NCBI RefSeq assembly: GCF_050624435.1
Contig: NC_134539.1
Coordinates: forward strand, 41,572,001 to 41,636,000
Direction of reading: 5' to 3'
From: Tenrec ecaudatus
Lineage: Eukaryota > Chordata > Mammalia > Afrosoricida > Tenrecidae
DNA length: 64,000 bases
Shown one piece after another: positions 1 through 11,455 of the stretch. The notes under the pieces were generated by a model. That model searched no databases. It was not told the origin of the DNA and saw only the letters and a list, made by a program, of their open reading frames with translations. Both the position numbers and the translations under genes were made by a program. Each line of letters opens with the position of its first letter. Position 1 is the first letter of the stretch.

Positions 1-1044
1 TCACTTGTTTATCTTCAAGACTGTGAGACCCCCAGATGTTATATCTTTTGATAGCTGGGCACCATCAGCTTTCTTCACCATATATGCTTCATTTCATCTT
101 CAGCGATTGTGTTAGGAAGGTAAGCATCCCAGAATGCCGAGTTAGAAAAAAGTGTTCTTGTGTTGAGGGAGTACTTGAGTAGAGGCCCAATGTCTGTCTG
201 GTACCTTTATACTTAACATATAAATATATGTACGTATTTTATTTCCCTACATTATATATAAATATATTTGCATATGTACATGTCTGTATTTAGACCTCTA
301 TAAATGTCCTTTGCCTCCTAGTTCTTTCCTCTATCTCCTTTTACTTTCCTCTTGTTCCACTATTAAGCTCAGCCTTCATTCGGGTTTCAGTAATTCCTCT
401 CAACTACATTGCACTTGATCATGCCTCACCAGGCATCCTACACCCTTCCCGCCATGGACTTTAGATCACTTGTTATTCCCTTGTCCCTGGGTTTGTTGGC
501 ATCCCCCTTTCTTTCCCCTGCCTCCCCATCTCCCGTGTCCCCCCCCACTGGAACCATCGGTACCATTGTTTCTACTCTGGATTGTTTATCCCATCTATCT
601 TATCTAGATAGACATGCAAAAACTATAATAAGCACAAAAACAAAGCAAAACAAAAAAAACACACAAAAAATCAACAACCATAACAACAAAAAAGAAGAGT
701 CTATAAATAGTTCCAGGCCTATTTGTTGACCTTTAGAAGTTTTTTTCTGGTCAAGTCTGATGGGGTTCTACTCCCTGGCTCCAAAGTCTAATTTTGGTCT
801 TCCTTAGGGACTTCATTGTTTTGCCCCCTGTGATGCTCTGTTACACGCCCTTAGTGTTTCACTCTGGTGTGATGGGGTCAGATAGGGCACAATTCCTGCA
901 CTATGTCTCTAGTGTTGTTCCAAAGTGCTATGGGTCAGTGAGGGATGTTGTGTCTCATTGTGGTGCAGGCCCTATGGTCCTCTCTGTGCATTGGCTGCTC
1001 TGAGCTGAAAAATCATCCTTGGGGCTCAGTGGGCCAGGATGTTT
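1..1044 (-). mobile_element. LINE-1 3' UTR, antisense, cut by the window edge
   Basis: This is the same sequence, reversed, as the L1 3' UTR on the plus strand at 46857-49162. Shared blocks are the 'gctgggcaccatcagctttc' stretch near 56-75, the A-rich block at 620-690 and the GAGACATAGTG-like block near 905-925. It carries no ORF2 code, only the long non-coding 3' UTR typical of this L1 lineage. The true 3' tail lies left of base 1, so the poly(A) and target-site duplication cannot be seen. The frames of 106 and 69 codons inside it are chance. Confidence 0.8.
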
Positions 1045-1404
1045 TGCATATTATATATTCTATTAGGCACATAGAGAGTGTAATTTGAAGCAACTCTCTC
1101 CATCTGTTCCCCATAAATCCATGAAAGTCTAGGTGTCATTAAAATAAGCTATCCTGGCAGATCAGGTATATACTGGAAAAAAACATGCTTTCATAGGAAC
1201 TTTTCTTTCTTTTTGGTTCTTGATACTCATTAATGGGAAATTCATTTTTCCATTAGGCACTCTCTATTTCCTCTGGGGCAAACTCTATTTGAGAGATGGA
1301 GTGGCAATGTTTTCTCTTAGATATTACCCTCTTGGTTCTTACTTTGCATATTGTAATGAGTCAGCGCTCTCTAACACAGGTCAATACTTTAATTGAAGAC
1401 ATAT
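1045..1404. other. Unique AT-rich DNA, nothing recognised
   Basis: No repeat family, coding frame or structured element was recognised in this stretch between the L1 end and a MIR. Confidence 0.4.
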
Positions 1405-1555
1405 GATATAATGGAAAGGCCATTGAACTATGAATCAAGAGACTTGGATTCTTGTTGCAGCTCTACTAATAACTAGCCTATATATTTATTTTAATACCCA
1501 TATATTTCTTTTTCTGAGATAAATAAAATTGGAGGGTTGTGGGGGTAAATTAAAT
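1405..1555 (+). repeat. MIR (ancient tRNA-derived SINE)
   Basis: The order of blocks matches MIR: a 'gatataatggaaaggccattg' type start, 'gacttggattcttg' where MIR has its B-box-like region, 'ctctactaataactagcc', and a degenerate core. It is heavily diverged, as expected of a Mesozoic family. Boundaries are approximate. Confidence 0.55.
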
Positions 1556-2566
1556 GACCCACAAGACCCTATGCTTCTCTATTTCCATGTCTCTAGCACT
1601 GCCAAGAGTCTTGGGAACAGTTCAATGGAATCCTTCATGTGTACTGGAAATGGACTTGTGGCTAAGAAAATTGGTGCTTACCAATGTTTGCATTTTTGGA
1701 TACACTGAATATCTTTCCCAGCTGCTTTGCAATTAATGGGGATGCACAGCTAAGTTCTGGCGAAGGAAATATATATGAACAGATGTGAAGTACCACTTCC
1801 TGACCTTGACTCAAAACCTCACATATAATTTGCCCATTCTTTCTTTCACACTCATCTTTGGGCAGATGCAGGGGATACAATGCAGGGCATGGCGACAGGA
1901 GAGAGAGAACCCACTAGCCTGGGTATTTAAATGATTTCAGAGATAGAACTCTGTCTCTACTAGACTGTAAAATAAATGATAAATAAATCTTAATTCAAGT
2001 GAGCCTCTGACATTTTGAGATTGCATGTTACAGCAGTTAGTCTATCTTCAAATACAGTGTATGACCAAGACCCACACCCACCTCACATCAAATTGGAAAC
2101 GTTACTTTTGTCCTTATCCTGTACCTGGATATTGAGTAAAGTAATTTATATGCCACTTACACATTTGCAGAGAGCTCTTCAATTACAATTAAGAAATTGT
2201 CACAATCCCTCCCAAAGAAAGATGCATTTTCCTTCCCATCTGTAACTTTAGAGTTTGGGCAAGGAAAAATTAATTTCAGCACATTCAGATATGATAACTA
2301 TTCCCCCAGGGTTCAGAATTAATTTGTTAGATATCACATGCTAGAACTACCAATGTTTTCTTTGTAGAATGCCCAAATTCATTAGAAATGCACAAATGAC
2401 AGTTTTTTCGGCTTAACGTTTTCTTTTGTTTACCAAAATTCTCTCTTCTTGTTTAATGCTATTTCTCATTCTGACCATTTTCACGCCATCCCCTTTCTTC
2501 TGTGAATTGACTCATGGGTTTGGACCGTTGCCCTGGACCACAAGGCAAGCAGCTCTACCCTTATTC
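1556..2566. other. Unique DNA, nothing recognised
   Basis: About 1 kb without a recognisable repeat or gene. Open frames of 60-76 codons on both strands overlap each other and have no splice-site or domain support. Confidence 0.4.
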
Positions 2567-3070
2567 TTGTTTTGTTTGTTTTTTTTAAATTTAATAAACC
2601 TTTTTATTGGGGCTCATACAACTCTTATCACAATCCATACATACATCAATTGAGTAAAGCACCCTTATATATTCATTGCCCTCGTCATTCTCAAAATTCG
2701 CCTTCCACTTGGGTTCCTGGAATCAGCTCGGTTTCCTTTTTTTCCCCTCCCCCTCGCGCCCCACTCCCCTCTTCCCCCTGAACGCTTAATAGTTTATAAA
2801 TAATTATTTTATCTTATCTTACACTGCCCGGCGTCTTCCCTCACCCACCTTCCCATTGCCCATCTCCCAGAGAGGAGGTTACACATAGATCCCCAAGATC
2901 AGTTCTCTCTTTCTACACCCCCTTTCCTCCCGGTGCCGCCACTCCCACTGCTGGTCCTGAGGGGTTCATCCATCCTAGATTCCCTGTGTTTCCAGATCCC
3001 TACTGCACCACTGTGCATCCTCTGGTCTAACCAGGTCTGCAAGGTTCTTTTAAAGACACCTAGTCTCCTT
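2567..3070 (-). mobile_element. LINE-1 3' end, 5'-truncated, antisense
   Basis: Starts with a T-rich tail, then 'ttttattggggctcatacaa', the reverse complement of the L1 3' terminus that ends '...gagcccctaataaaa'. It is followed by the conserved 'cttatcacaatccatacata' block and continues about 480 bp into the 3' UTR to the 'ctggtctaaccaggt' block. No convincing target-site duplication was found. Confidence 0.85.
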
Positions 3071-3718
3071 AGATGAAGCATTAATTATAAAAATACTATG
3101 GCCTTTTTTAATATATCAACTGGATCATGTTTGTTAACATATAAAAGTCTTATATATATTCATTTGCAAAGTAAAATTGGAATAACTTTACATCTATTCA
3201 ATACAATATCTTCTAATTAAAATTTTCAGTGTGTTCATTGGAGGCTCATTTATTGGATTAAGTAAAGTTGTCAAGGAGATGCATGTTTGCTGGTTGGGGC
3301 AACAACTGGGTTGATTTTTCTTAAATAAAAACAGAAAGTTAGTTTGTTTCCAGAAATGATTTGGAAATAAGGAAAAGAAGAGCTAGAGAGACTAAATGTG
3401 AAGTGTGCTGAGTGTGCCAAATATGAATATGAAAAAATTCTGGACATTCTCAAACAACCGTTAGTTACTGCCAAGTTGGCTCTTATAATGTATAGCAGAA
3501 CTGAATGTTGCTCAACTCTGCCCCATCTCCAAATGCTTGGACCTCCTTGTGGAAACTCTTGTGTCCATCTGTCCTACTCAGGGCTTCTCTCATTTTTGCC
3601 GACCTTTCACTTTACCCAGCATGTCCTTTCCTAGCGTCTGGTTTTCCCTGGTGGTAGGTCCAAAGCAGGCAAAGCAAAGGCTCGCCGTCCTAGATTTCGG
3701 GTAGCATTCTGAACAAAC
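3071..3718. other. Unique DNA, nothing recognised
   Basis: AT-rich flank between the L1 end and an AfroSINE pair. Overlapping frames of 67 and 78 codons on opposite strands near 3270-3634 show no domain and are treated as chance. Confidence 0.4.
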
Positions 3719-3798
3719 AGTTGTTGAGTGAATTCAGCTCATAGTGACCCACTAGTACCGAGCAGAACTGTCCCATATACTTGATAAAGGATGTCTTC
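3719..3798 (-). mobile_element. AfroSINE 3' part, antisense
   Basis: 'gttgttgagtgaattcagct' followed by 'catagtgaccca' and 'agcagaactgtccca' is the reversed 3' part of an AfroSINE. The 5' half is missing. It lies about 10 bp from a plus-strand copy, so the two are arranged tail to head. Confidence 0.65.
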
Positions 3799-3805
3799 TT
3801 TGTAT

Positions 3806-3990
3806 AAGGAGCCCTGGTGGTACAGTCATTAACTTCTCCACAGCTAACTGAAAGGTTGGGGGATCAAATCTATCAGCTTCTCCATGGGAGAAAAATGTGG
3901 CACCTGCTTCCTAAGGGCTCACTGCACTGGCACTCTGGGATGGATTTAAATACAAGAGGTGACAGTCAGTGGTGGATTTCAAAGGATTTA
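3806..3990 (+). mobile_element. AfroSINE (tRNA-derived SINE)
   Basis: Begins 'aaggagccctggtggtacag', the tRNA-like head of AfroSINEs. A B-box-like 'gggggatcaaatct' and 'tccatgggagaaaaatgtgg' follow in the usual order. The tail is diverged. The 64-codon frame across it is not a gene. Confidence 0.85.
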
Positions 3991-4204
3991 ACAACCAGTT
4001 GGTTGCCCTAATGACCATTTTAAGTGTACATAAGGATGGATGTAATGAAAAGTCATTTATTATTTCATACAGTTAAGGCTTAAATAAGAACAATAAAAGA
4101 GGCACACCGAAGTAGATTATGCTATAAGAAAGAGTTTTAAAATACTGATTAAAATATTAAATAATACCTAGCCAAAAGCAATAAAATTGTCAGTATTTAA
4201 GATA

Positions 4205-4613
4205 TTTCCATGTTGCTTCTCGATTGGTTCCCTCACTTGCCAAATTGTTCACTTGGATCCGAACATCACCATCTGTGTGGTTTATCTGTAACCATCTTTT
4301 CACCATAGGAGGAGAATCTTATTCCTTTAAAGGTAGACCAGTTAGACAATAGCCACGGTGTTGGATATATAAGAAAGTGAGTCCTATTCTCTGGACATAT
4401 TATGTTCATCTTTGAGAGACACCTTTCCGCTTCTACTGAACTTACAGCAATAGTGCTAACAAAATTTTCAGCTCTTTGAACACTTTCAGGAATTGCATAA
4501 TTCACTCTGAATATCTCATGGGAATCTGAGGCATCACATAAAGTCGATGAATGACATCGTGTGACCCTCTGGTTGGTTGTCACCTTTTCTCTTTGTGTTC
4601 TACGTTTGTTCAC
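4205..4613 (-). pseudogene. hAT transposase C-terminus, decayed
   Basis: The reverse strand encodes the hAT dimerisation region. One frame (4613-4266) reads ...STIAVSSVEAERCLSKMN..., the conserved (T/S)-I-x-V-S-S-x-E-x-E-R-x-F/L-S motif of hAT transposases. About 40 codons later the match jumps to another frame near 4325, giving LPLKE, a stop, then KRWLQINHTDGDVR, like the G-P-P-L-x-E-x-D ... V-K-x-W-L ... H end of the family. A frameshift and a stop show it is dead. The catalytic core is not seen in the flanks, so this is a fragment of an old autonomous element or of a hAT-derived retrocopy. It is unrelated to the non-coding SPIN element at 17270. Confidence 0.75.
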
Positions 4614-4955
4614 TGACGTAACAAATGCAAGGGAATAAAAATCTAATGTTTCATCAAAAATATAATGAGTTTTATGAAGTGAATAAATAAATACTACAAG
4701 CAGAGTTATATCTAAGTTTTATACCTATGGACAGAATGAACATTACTGCGGGCATTTAGAGTACACGGTTGCACAGGTAAGCATTACAAAGAAAAGTAAG
4801 GCATGTAAATTTGTGCTTTCCACAGTGAACAGCTGCCCAGCCGCCCACCTTAGGGAGAACCTAGATTGTACGTGCCATTTTAACAACTGCTTCACAGAAA
4901 TCAACAGAAATGTAGGGTCTGCCTCTGCCACGCAGGTGCAAAATGGCTGAATCCC
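4614..4955. other. Unique DNA beside hAT fragment
   Basis: No further transposase motif is readable here, although more decayed hAT sequence may be present. A 62-codon reverse frame has no recognisable domain. Confidence 0.35.
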
Positions 4956-5097
4956 ACCACTGGTTATAATCTTTATGGAAGCAGATTGCTACATATTTTT
5001 CCTGTTCAGCAGTTGATTAGTTCAAGCTGCCAGCCCTGCAGGTAGCAGTTGGGGACTTACACTGCAGTGCCCCAAGGCTCCCTAAGGAGCCCCGACA
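4956..5097 (-). mobile_element. AfroSINE 5' part, antisense
   Basis: 'ctttatggaagcagattgct', 'ctgttcagcagttgatt' and the terminal 'ccccaaggctcc' are the reversed order of the AfroSINE middle and tRNA-like head. The 3' tail part is absent or too diverged to see. Confidence 0.7.
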
Positions 5098-6235
5098 GGA
5101 ACGCTTTCTGAAGTTGTACGCAATGGCACGTGTGCTGGAAGCCCCTGTGTCCTTCCTCGTGGAAGCCGTGGCAATGCCTATGTTGTTGTCTGCTATTTCT
5201 GTTGGGAATAGAATTTTCAGTCCTGATTTTAGAAGTCTACATGGCTAAAAAATAAAAAAACTGAACAACAGCGGGGTAAATTTAACACTTTTTTAGTTCA
5301 AAGTCTTGGTATATTTTGGGCCATTTTTCTCCTGTGTTCTATAAATTGGTCGCCAATCACCACCAATGACAGTCCCTCATCATTCTCCACTACCAACGTG
5401 TTCCTGTGTGAAGTCTGATCTCTCGCCCTGCCTCTGGTGCAGTCGCAATAGTAAGTAGGGTTAACCCTGCGCATGTTTTTTGAGGACTCTGTCTTTATTC
5501 CACACTCCTCTGGAGACTCACAGCTTCCTGAAAAACTGATCTCTCTCAGCCTCCCTTCATTTCCACATAGTTTTATTTCGTAATCTTTAATTTATTGTAC
5601 AGTATTTACTGTACGAAGAATTTTGAAAAAAAAGAAAATAACCCCACCACCTTAACGCACTAGCTTTTTCCCCCATCCCCACCTACGCCTTATCCTCATA
5701 AATGAACATTTTATATAGTTGGGACTGTAGTATGCAACCATGTCTGTGTTTTTCTTTTTAAAATGTAATACGCATCACCCAAATCCTTTTATTTAAATGT
5801 TGCTGGGGAGTCTTTATACCTACAATATTAAATATTTTAGATATTCTAATAAATTTATATCAGGCTCTTTTCCTTTCTTCCCCCCTCCCCCACCTTGCCT
5901 TCTCCTCTCTCTTTCACAGCCAACATTGCAATGTTTGCTTTCTCTTAGAATTGGGTCAGCAAAGACCTCCCGGCCTCTTCTGTGAAGAGCGTTCTTTGGC
6001 TGCCCGATGCTGCTTCAGCTTAGAACCTGACTCCTATCTGACTCTTATCCTCTGCCTAGAGTTGTCTTTCTTGGCTGGCTCTTTCTAGACCCCTATCCTT
6101 AGTGACCATTTACCTCCACTGGCAGGACTGATTTAACTAACAGCTTTCACTTTCAACTTGACATCAGCCTCGGAATTAAAAAAAAAAAAAAAGCAAGATT
6201 CTAGAAGTTTGATTTAAATTCTAAGACATGGTAAT
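5098..6235. other. Unique DNA with an A-run at 6180
   Basis: No gene or repeat family recognised. A 14-base A homopolymer near 6178-6192 may be the tail of an unrecognised old retroposon. Confidence 0.35.
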
Positions 6236-6253
6236 CTAGAAAGCTAATTTCTT

Positions 6254-8056
6254 CTTCTTCTTAAAAATCATTTTATTGGGGGCTCATACAACTCTTATCA
6301 CAAGCCATACATACATCAATTGTGTCAAGCACATTTGTACATTCATTGTCCTCATCATTCTCCAAACATTTGCTTTCCATGTAAGCTCCTGGAATCATCT
6401 CCTCATTCCCCCCCATCCCACTCCCTCCTCCCTCATGAACCCTTGATAATTTACAAAGTATTATTTTGTCATATCTTACACTGTCCAACATTTCCCTTCT
6501 CCCACTTTTCTGTTGTCCGTCCCCAGAGAGGAAGCTATATGTAGATCCTTATAATCGGTTCCTCGTTTCCACCCCACCCTCTCTCCACCCTCCCGGTATC
6601 ACCTCTATCTCCACTGGTCCTGAAAGGATCATCCATCCTGGATTCCCTATGTTTCCAGCTCCTATCAGTACCAGTGTACATCTTCTGGTCTAGCCAGGTG
6701 TGAAAGGTAGAATTGGGATCATGACAGTGGGTGGTGAAGAAGCATTTAGGAACTAGAGGAAAGTTGTGTGTTTCATTGCTGCTTCACTACACCCTTACTA
6801 GCTCGTCTTTTCCCTGAGACGCTTCTTTAAGGGATGTCCAGTTGCCTACAGATGGGCTTTGGGTCCCCACTCTGCACTCCCCCTCATTGATAATGATATG
6901 ATTTTTTGTTCTCTGATACCTGATACCTCATCCCTTTGACACTTCATCCCTTTGACACCTCATCCCATTCCATACCTCATCCCTTCGACACCTCGTGATC
7001 ACACAGGCTGGTGTGTTTCTTCCATGTGGGCTTTGTTATTTCCAAGCTAGATGGCTGCTTGTTTACCTTCAAGCCATTAAGACCCCAGACACTATATCCT
7101 TTGGTAGCTGGGCACCATCAACTTTCTTCACCAGTACTTGCTTATGTCCCCATTTGTCTTCAGAGATCATATCTGAGAGGTGAGCACACAATGATATGAT
7201 ATTTTATTCTCTGATGCCTGATAACTGATCCCTTTGGCACCGCATGATCACACAGGCTGGTGTGCTTCTTCCAGGTGGGCTTTGTTGCTTCTGAGCTACA
7301 TTGCCGCATGTTTATCTTCAAGTCATTAAGTCCCTAGATGCTATATCTTTTGATAACTGGACTCCATCAGCTTTCTTTACCATATTTGCTTAAGTACCTG
7401 CTTTGTCATCAGCGATTGTGTCAGGAAGGTGAGCATGATGGAATGTCAGTTTAATAGAACAAAGTGTTCTTGAATTGAGGGAATACTTGAATGGGGGCCC
7501 AATGCCTTCTGCTACCTTAATACTAAATCTATAAATATATGCACATATATCTATCTCCCCACCCTCATATATAAATATATTTACATCTGTACATGCCTTT
7601 TAGACCTCTATAAATGCCCTTTGCCTCCTAGCTCTTTCTTCTATTTCTTTTTACTTTCCTCCTGTCCCACTATCATGCTCAGCCTTCATTTGGTACAGTA
7701 ATTCCTCTCGGTTACATTTCCCTTGATCACACACCAGGCCTCCTACACTCTCCTCACCACCGATTTGGATCACTTGTTGCCTTGTCCCTGGGTTTGTTAA
7801 CACTACTTCCTTTCCCCCACCTCCCCTTCTCCCATGTCCCCCTGGAACTGTCGGTCCCATTGTTTTCTCCTCCAGCTTGTTCAGCCAGTCTATCTTATTT
7901 AGACAGACCTGCAGAGTTAATAACATGCACAAAAAGAAGACAGAGAAAAAGTAAGTAACAAAAGAAAACAAAACAACAACAAAAAGCCAATGACAAAAAC
8001 ACAACACAATAACAACAGCCAAAAGCTTGTCGTTAGTTCAAGGACTGTTTGTTCGC
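6254..8056 (-). mobile_element. LINE-1 3' UTR insertion with 18-bp target duplication
   Basis: Antisense 5'-truncated L1 of about 1.8 kb, all 3' UTR. It starts 'aaaaatcattttattggggg' and ends in the A/C-rich block reversed at 7900-8030. The 18 bases ctagaaagctaatttctt stand at 6236-6253 and again at 8057-8074 with no mismatch, so insertion by target-primed reverse transcription is clear and probably young. Inside, 6888-7188 and 7189-7437 are two diverged copies of one 3' UTR segment. The 123-codon reverse frame at 7651-8022 is simple-sequence UTR, not a gene. Confidence 0.92.
6888..7437 (-). repeat. Tandem duplication inside an L1 3' UTR
   Basis: Two adjacent copies each run from an 'aatgatatgat' block through 'gatcacacaggctggtgtg', 'gtgggctttgtt', the 'accatcaact/gctttctt' block and a 'gtgagca' end. 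The first copy also has a short internal expansion of 'acctcatccctttgaca' units (about 6920-6990). The two copies differ at many positions. Confidence 0.75.
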
Positions 8057-8161
8057 CTAGAAAGCTAATTTCTTTTGAGCAGTAGGAGACTTGCATTTAT
8101 AAATTCCATGTTGTACTGTGCATAGAAATATGAAATCTTGTTTCATTTGCATAAAACTTAA

Positions 8162-8251
8162 GAATAACTCACTGCCACCTAGTTGATTCCAACACACAAA
8201 ATCTTACAGGAGGAGTTTAACTTCTTCATGGGGTTTCAGAGACTGTAAATC
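8162..8251 (-). mobile_element. AfroSINE, left part of a split copy
   Basis: 'aactcactgccacctagttg' followed by 'tttcagagactgtaaatc' is the reversed 3' half of an AfroSINE. It continues at 9169 after the inserted L1, so both parts are one original SINE. Confidence 0.8.
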
Positions 8252-9168
8252 TTATTTTCTAATCGTTTTATTGGGGGCTCTTACAGCGCTTATAACAATT
8301 CATACATCCATTGTGTCAAGCTCATTTGTACATATGTTGCTATCATCCTTTTCAAAACATTTTCTTTCTACTTCAGCCCTTGGTACCAGCTCCTCATTTT
8401 TCCCTCCCTCCGCCCCTCTGTCCCTCATGAACCCTATAAATTATTATTTTCATATCTTATGCTTCACCCACATTTCTGTTGTTTGTCCCCCTGTGGGTAG
8501 GCAGTTATACTTCAATTGTTGTGATCAGTTGCCCCTTTCTTCCCCCACCTTCCCTCTACCCTGATGGTATCACTACTCCCATTATTGTTCCTTAGGGCTT
8601 TATCTGTCCTGCTTCCCCGTGTCAAGAGCTCTTATCTGTACTGGTGTACGTGCTTTGGTCTAGCCAGATTTGTAAGGTAGAACTGGGGTCATGATCGTGG
8701 GGGGAGGAAGCATTAAAGAACTAGAAGAATGTTGTTTGTTTCGTCAGTGCTATACTGCACCCTGGCTAGCTGGCCCCTTCCTTGTGACCCTTCTGTGAGG
8801 GAACTGTCCAATTGTCTACATATGGGTTTTGGGTCTGCATCCACAACACCCCCCCAACACACACATTCACATCCATATGATTGCTTGTTCTGGGTCTTCT
8901 GATGCCTGATGCCTAATCCCATCGACACTTCATGATCATACAAGCTGGTGTTGCTTCCCAGCTAGTTGACTGCTTGTTTATCTTCAACCTTTTAAGACCT
9001 CAGATGGTATATTTTGTAATAGCTGGCACCATGAGTTTTTTTTCACCATATTTGCTAGTGCACCCATTTTGTCTTCAGTGATCGTGTCGGGAAGGTGAGC
9101 ATCACAGAATGCCAGCTTTCTAGAGCAGAGTGTTCTTGCATTGAGGAAGGACTTCAGTAAGGGTCCGA
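8252..9168 (-). mobile_element. LINE-1 3' UTR inserted in an AfroSINE
   Basis: Antisense 5'-truncated L1: 'tattttctaatcgttttatt' then 'gggggctcttacagcg', the reversed 3' terminus. The flanks are an 18-bp target-site duplication, tttcagagactgtaaatc at 8234-8251 and the same with one change at 9169-9186. The duplicated bases belong to the AfroSINE, so the L1 came later. It is more diverged than the 6254 copy. Confidence 0.9.
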
Positions 9169-9330
9169 TTTCTGAGACTGTAAATCCGTATGGAATCTGA
9201 CAGTGTCACCTTTTTCCTGTTGAGCGGTTGGTTGGTTCGGGCCACTGATGTTTCAGTTAACAGCCTAATGCTTAACCATCTCTATCGCTTAAGAAATACA
9301 TATTTGGATTTACAAATTTTATGTGCCTAA
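9169..9330 (-). mobile_element. AfroSINE, right part of a split copy
   Basis: Resumes at 'gagactgtaaatccgtatgg' and goes on through 'cacctttttcctgttgagcg' and the 'aacagcctaatgcttaacca' tRNA-like part, completing the SINE begun at 8162. Confidence 0.8.
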
Positions 9331-10010
9331 AGATACATTACTAGAAAAATAAAAGCCATAAAGACTCAAACCGCGTTCATTTTGAAGGTTCATTTATATT
9401 CTTTTCCATTGCTCAAGCACCGTCATACAATGGATGTCTCATTTACATTTTACTCCCTCACAATATTGAATTGACATTGATGAATGGAGGAGGAATTACA
9501 AAGATATTCTTTGCTGTATAAGCAGACATTTGGGTCTCTTAAAAATAGTCTCTTAAAAATTGATTTTAATACTCCTGGTGTTGTCAATTATTATTTCAAC
9601 ATACAAACCTCCTATAAGAGGTGTTCTAAAATAGTGTTATTTTTTAAACTGGAGATGGACACTTGAGAAATGCATTAAAATATTTTCTCCTCTTTTGCAT
9701 ACATTTGAAGATTTCCTTAGTGAGATATTGAATGAGATTTGTTTCTAAGACTGATCCCTTAGGACATGTTTAGCATTTTAATTATTTAAAATGCAGTTTA
9801 TACCCAGACATTAAGCTGTTAGGGCCTGGTGTTCTCTGCCAAGCTCACACATTGATTCTTATTTTTTCTGCTCTCAGAGGGTAGCTTTTCTCTCGTGTTT
9901 GGCCCTTACCTCCTGGCAAGCCACAGGGTTGGGGAAGGAAAATCAGCAAATACCTAAAGGAAGCCAACAGAGTGAAAACCAGCTAGTAGGCATCAGTCAC
10001 CAGGATATAC
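9331..10010. other. Unique DNA, nothing recognised
   Basis: AT-rich sequence with no recognised repeat. A 60-codon plus frame (9484-9666) has no domain. Confidence 0.4.
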
Positions 10011-10013
10011 TAG

Positions 10014-10205
10014 GAAGATAAGAGTCAATTAACATGGCAGCTAACTGCAAGGTCAGAAGTTCAAAACCATCAGTTGCTCCTGGGTAGAAGGATGGGGCTT
10101 TCTACTCCTGGAAAGGGTTACCATCTCAGAAACTCACAGGGACAGCTCTGCCCTGTCCTGTAGGATGCTATGAGTTGGCATCAACTTGATGTCAGTGAGT
10201 TTGTT
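10014..10205 (+). mobile_element. AfroSINE
   Basis: 'ggcagctaactgcaaggtca', 'gttcaaaaccatcagttgct', 'ttaccatctcagaaactcac' and the tail 'tgctatgagttggcatcaac' occur in AfroSINE order. The first bases of the head are diverged. Confidence 0.85.
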
Positions 10206-10985
10206 TCATGGACTTTTAAATGCTGACCTTAGGAGAGGGTATAAACCAAGTCATACACTTCGTTTCCACGGTGGCATCTTTACATTCTATTTTACAAGCT
10301 GGTGTGATGTAAGACAGCCACACCTACATCAAACCCAGTTCCCTGTGCATAAGAGTCATCTGGAAGAGAGAGAGAAATCGGAAGAGCACTTTCAAGATTT
10401 CTGTGTGACGTGGTGGAGGCCACCAAGACCAGGTACACCAGCGCCTGTGGCACGGAAACTCAGAGTAAGAGCATTGAGACTACCGGGCACCTTTTCACCT
10501 GGCCTGTGATTACGGAAATGTGAGATAAAGCAAGAGGAGGCCTGGCTTCCTGGCTTATGAAGGCAAAGGCCAAGGGACCACGTAGTTGAGAGACAGGACT
10601 GCGGAGCGATGTGGCTGCTGGCTAGGGAGTGGTGCTGCTGTGGACCGATGACTGTATCCTATTTGCTGAGCATGACTTGTGATAACCTATTATCTTTCCT
10701 AAGAAACTCCCTTAATCAGGAGTATTATCTGTGGGTGCTGTGTGTTCATCTCAATGAATTATCAAATCCAACACAGACAAAACGCCATGGGAGGGACGGC
10801 TGGTGTCAGGATAGGTAAAGAAGGATGGAGCTGGGAGGCATGTCTGACTCCTGCCTCCTGGAAGTAGAGAAGGCAGAGGTTAGAGATGTCTGCCTCCTTT
10901 GCCATTGACCTCAACAGAACTTAAGTTCATGGGGGTATCTCCTATATTCAGAGGATTTGAGAAGTTCATTCTTGTTGGAAGAGAC
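10206..10985. other. Unique DNA, nothing recognised
   Basis: Includes a 107-codon plus frame (10186-10509) that starts inside the AfroSINE tail and shows no domain, so I do not call it a gene. Confidence 0.4.
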
Positions 10986-10987
10986 CA

Positions 10988-11045
10988 TTGTTGTTGGAAG
11001 CCCTGGAATTAGTTCCAACACATAATGACCCTATTTTTGTATAAC
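10988..11045 (-). mobile_element. AfroSINE 3' fragment, antisense
   Basis: 'ggaattagttccaacacata' and 'atgaccctatttttgtataa' resemble the reversed SINE 3' end. Short and diverged. Confidence 0.45.
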
Positions 11046-11267
11046 AGGAAAAAAAACAAACTGAACCATACACATAAATTATATGATAAATCATGAAAAA
11101 TAGATCAAACTATAGCAATGAGCATAAATAGGTTAGTGGGTTAGAACTAATACCCTAAATACAATGCCAAGAGCAGAAAAATAAAATAATTTTACATATA
11201 GCAATAAAAGCAAATAAAACAATATAAAATAAGTTTACATAAAATGAAAGAAAATGTTTACATAAAA

Positions 11268-11455
11268 GCCTGTGAGCAAATGCTTTGAGAATGATTGGGG
11301 CGGGGAATGTGCTGATGTGCTTTATACAATTGATGTATGTATATGTATGGATTGTGATAAGAGTTGTATGAGCCCCTAATAAAATGTAAAAAAAGAAAAG
11401 AAAAAAAAATTTTTTAATGAAAAGAAAAATAAAGATAAAGGAAAAAAAAGCCCCT
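11268..11455 (+). mobile_element. LINE-1 3' terminus with A-rich tail
   Basis: 'gtgagcaaatgctttgagaa', 'caattgatgtatgtatatgt', 'gataagagttgtatgagccc' and 'ctaataaaatg' are the last ~130 bases of the L1 3' UTR in sense orientation, followed by an A-rich tail mixed with G and T. Severely 5'-truncated. Confidence 0.88.

Noticed and set aside
7651-8022. 123-codon reverse frame, hydrophobic start
   Set aside because: It covers the A/C-rich part of an L1 3' UTR read backwards; low-complexity composition explains it.
10186-10509. 107-codon plus frame
   Set aside because: It begins inside an AfroSINE tail and shows no domain or splice context.
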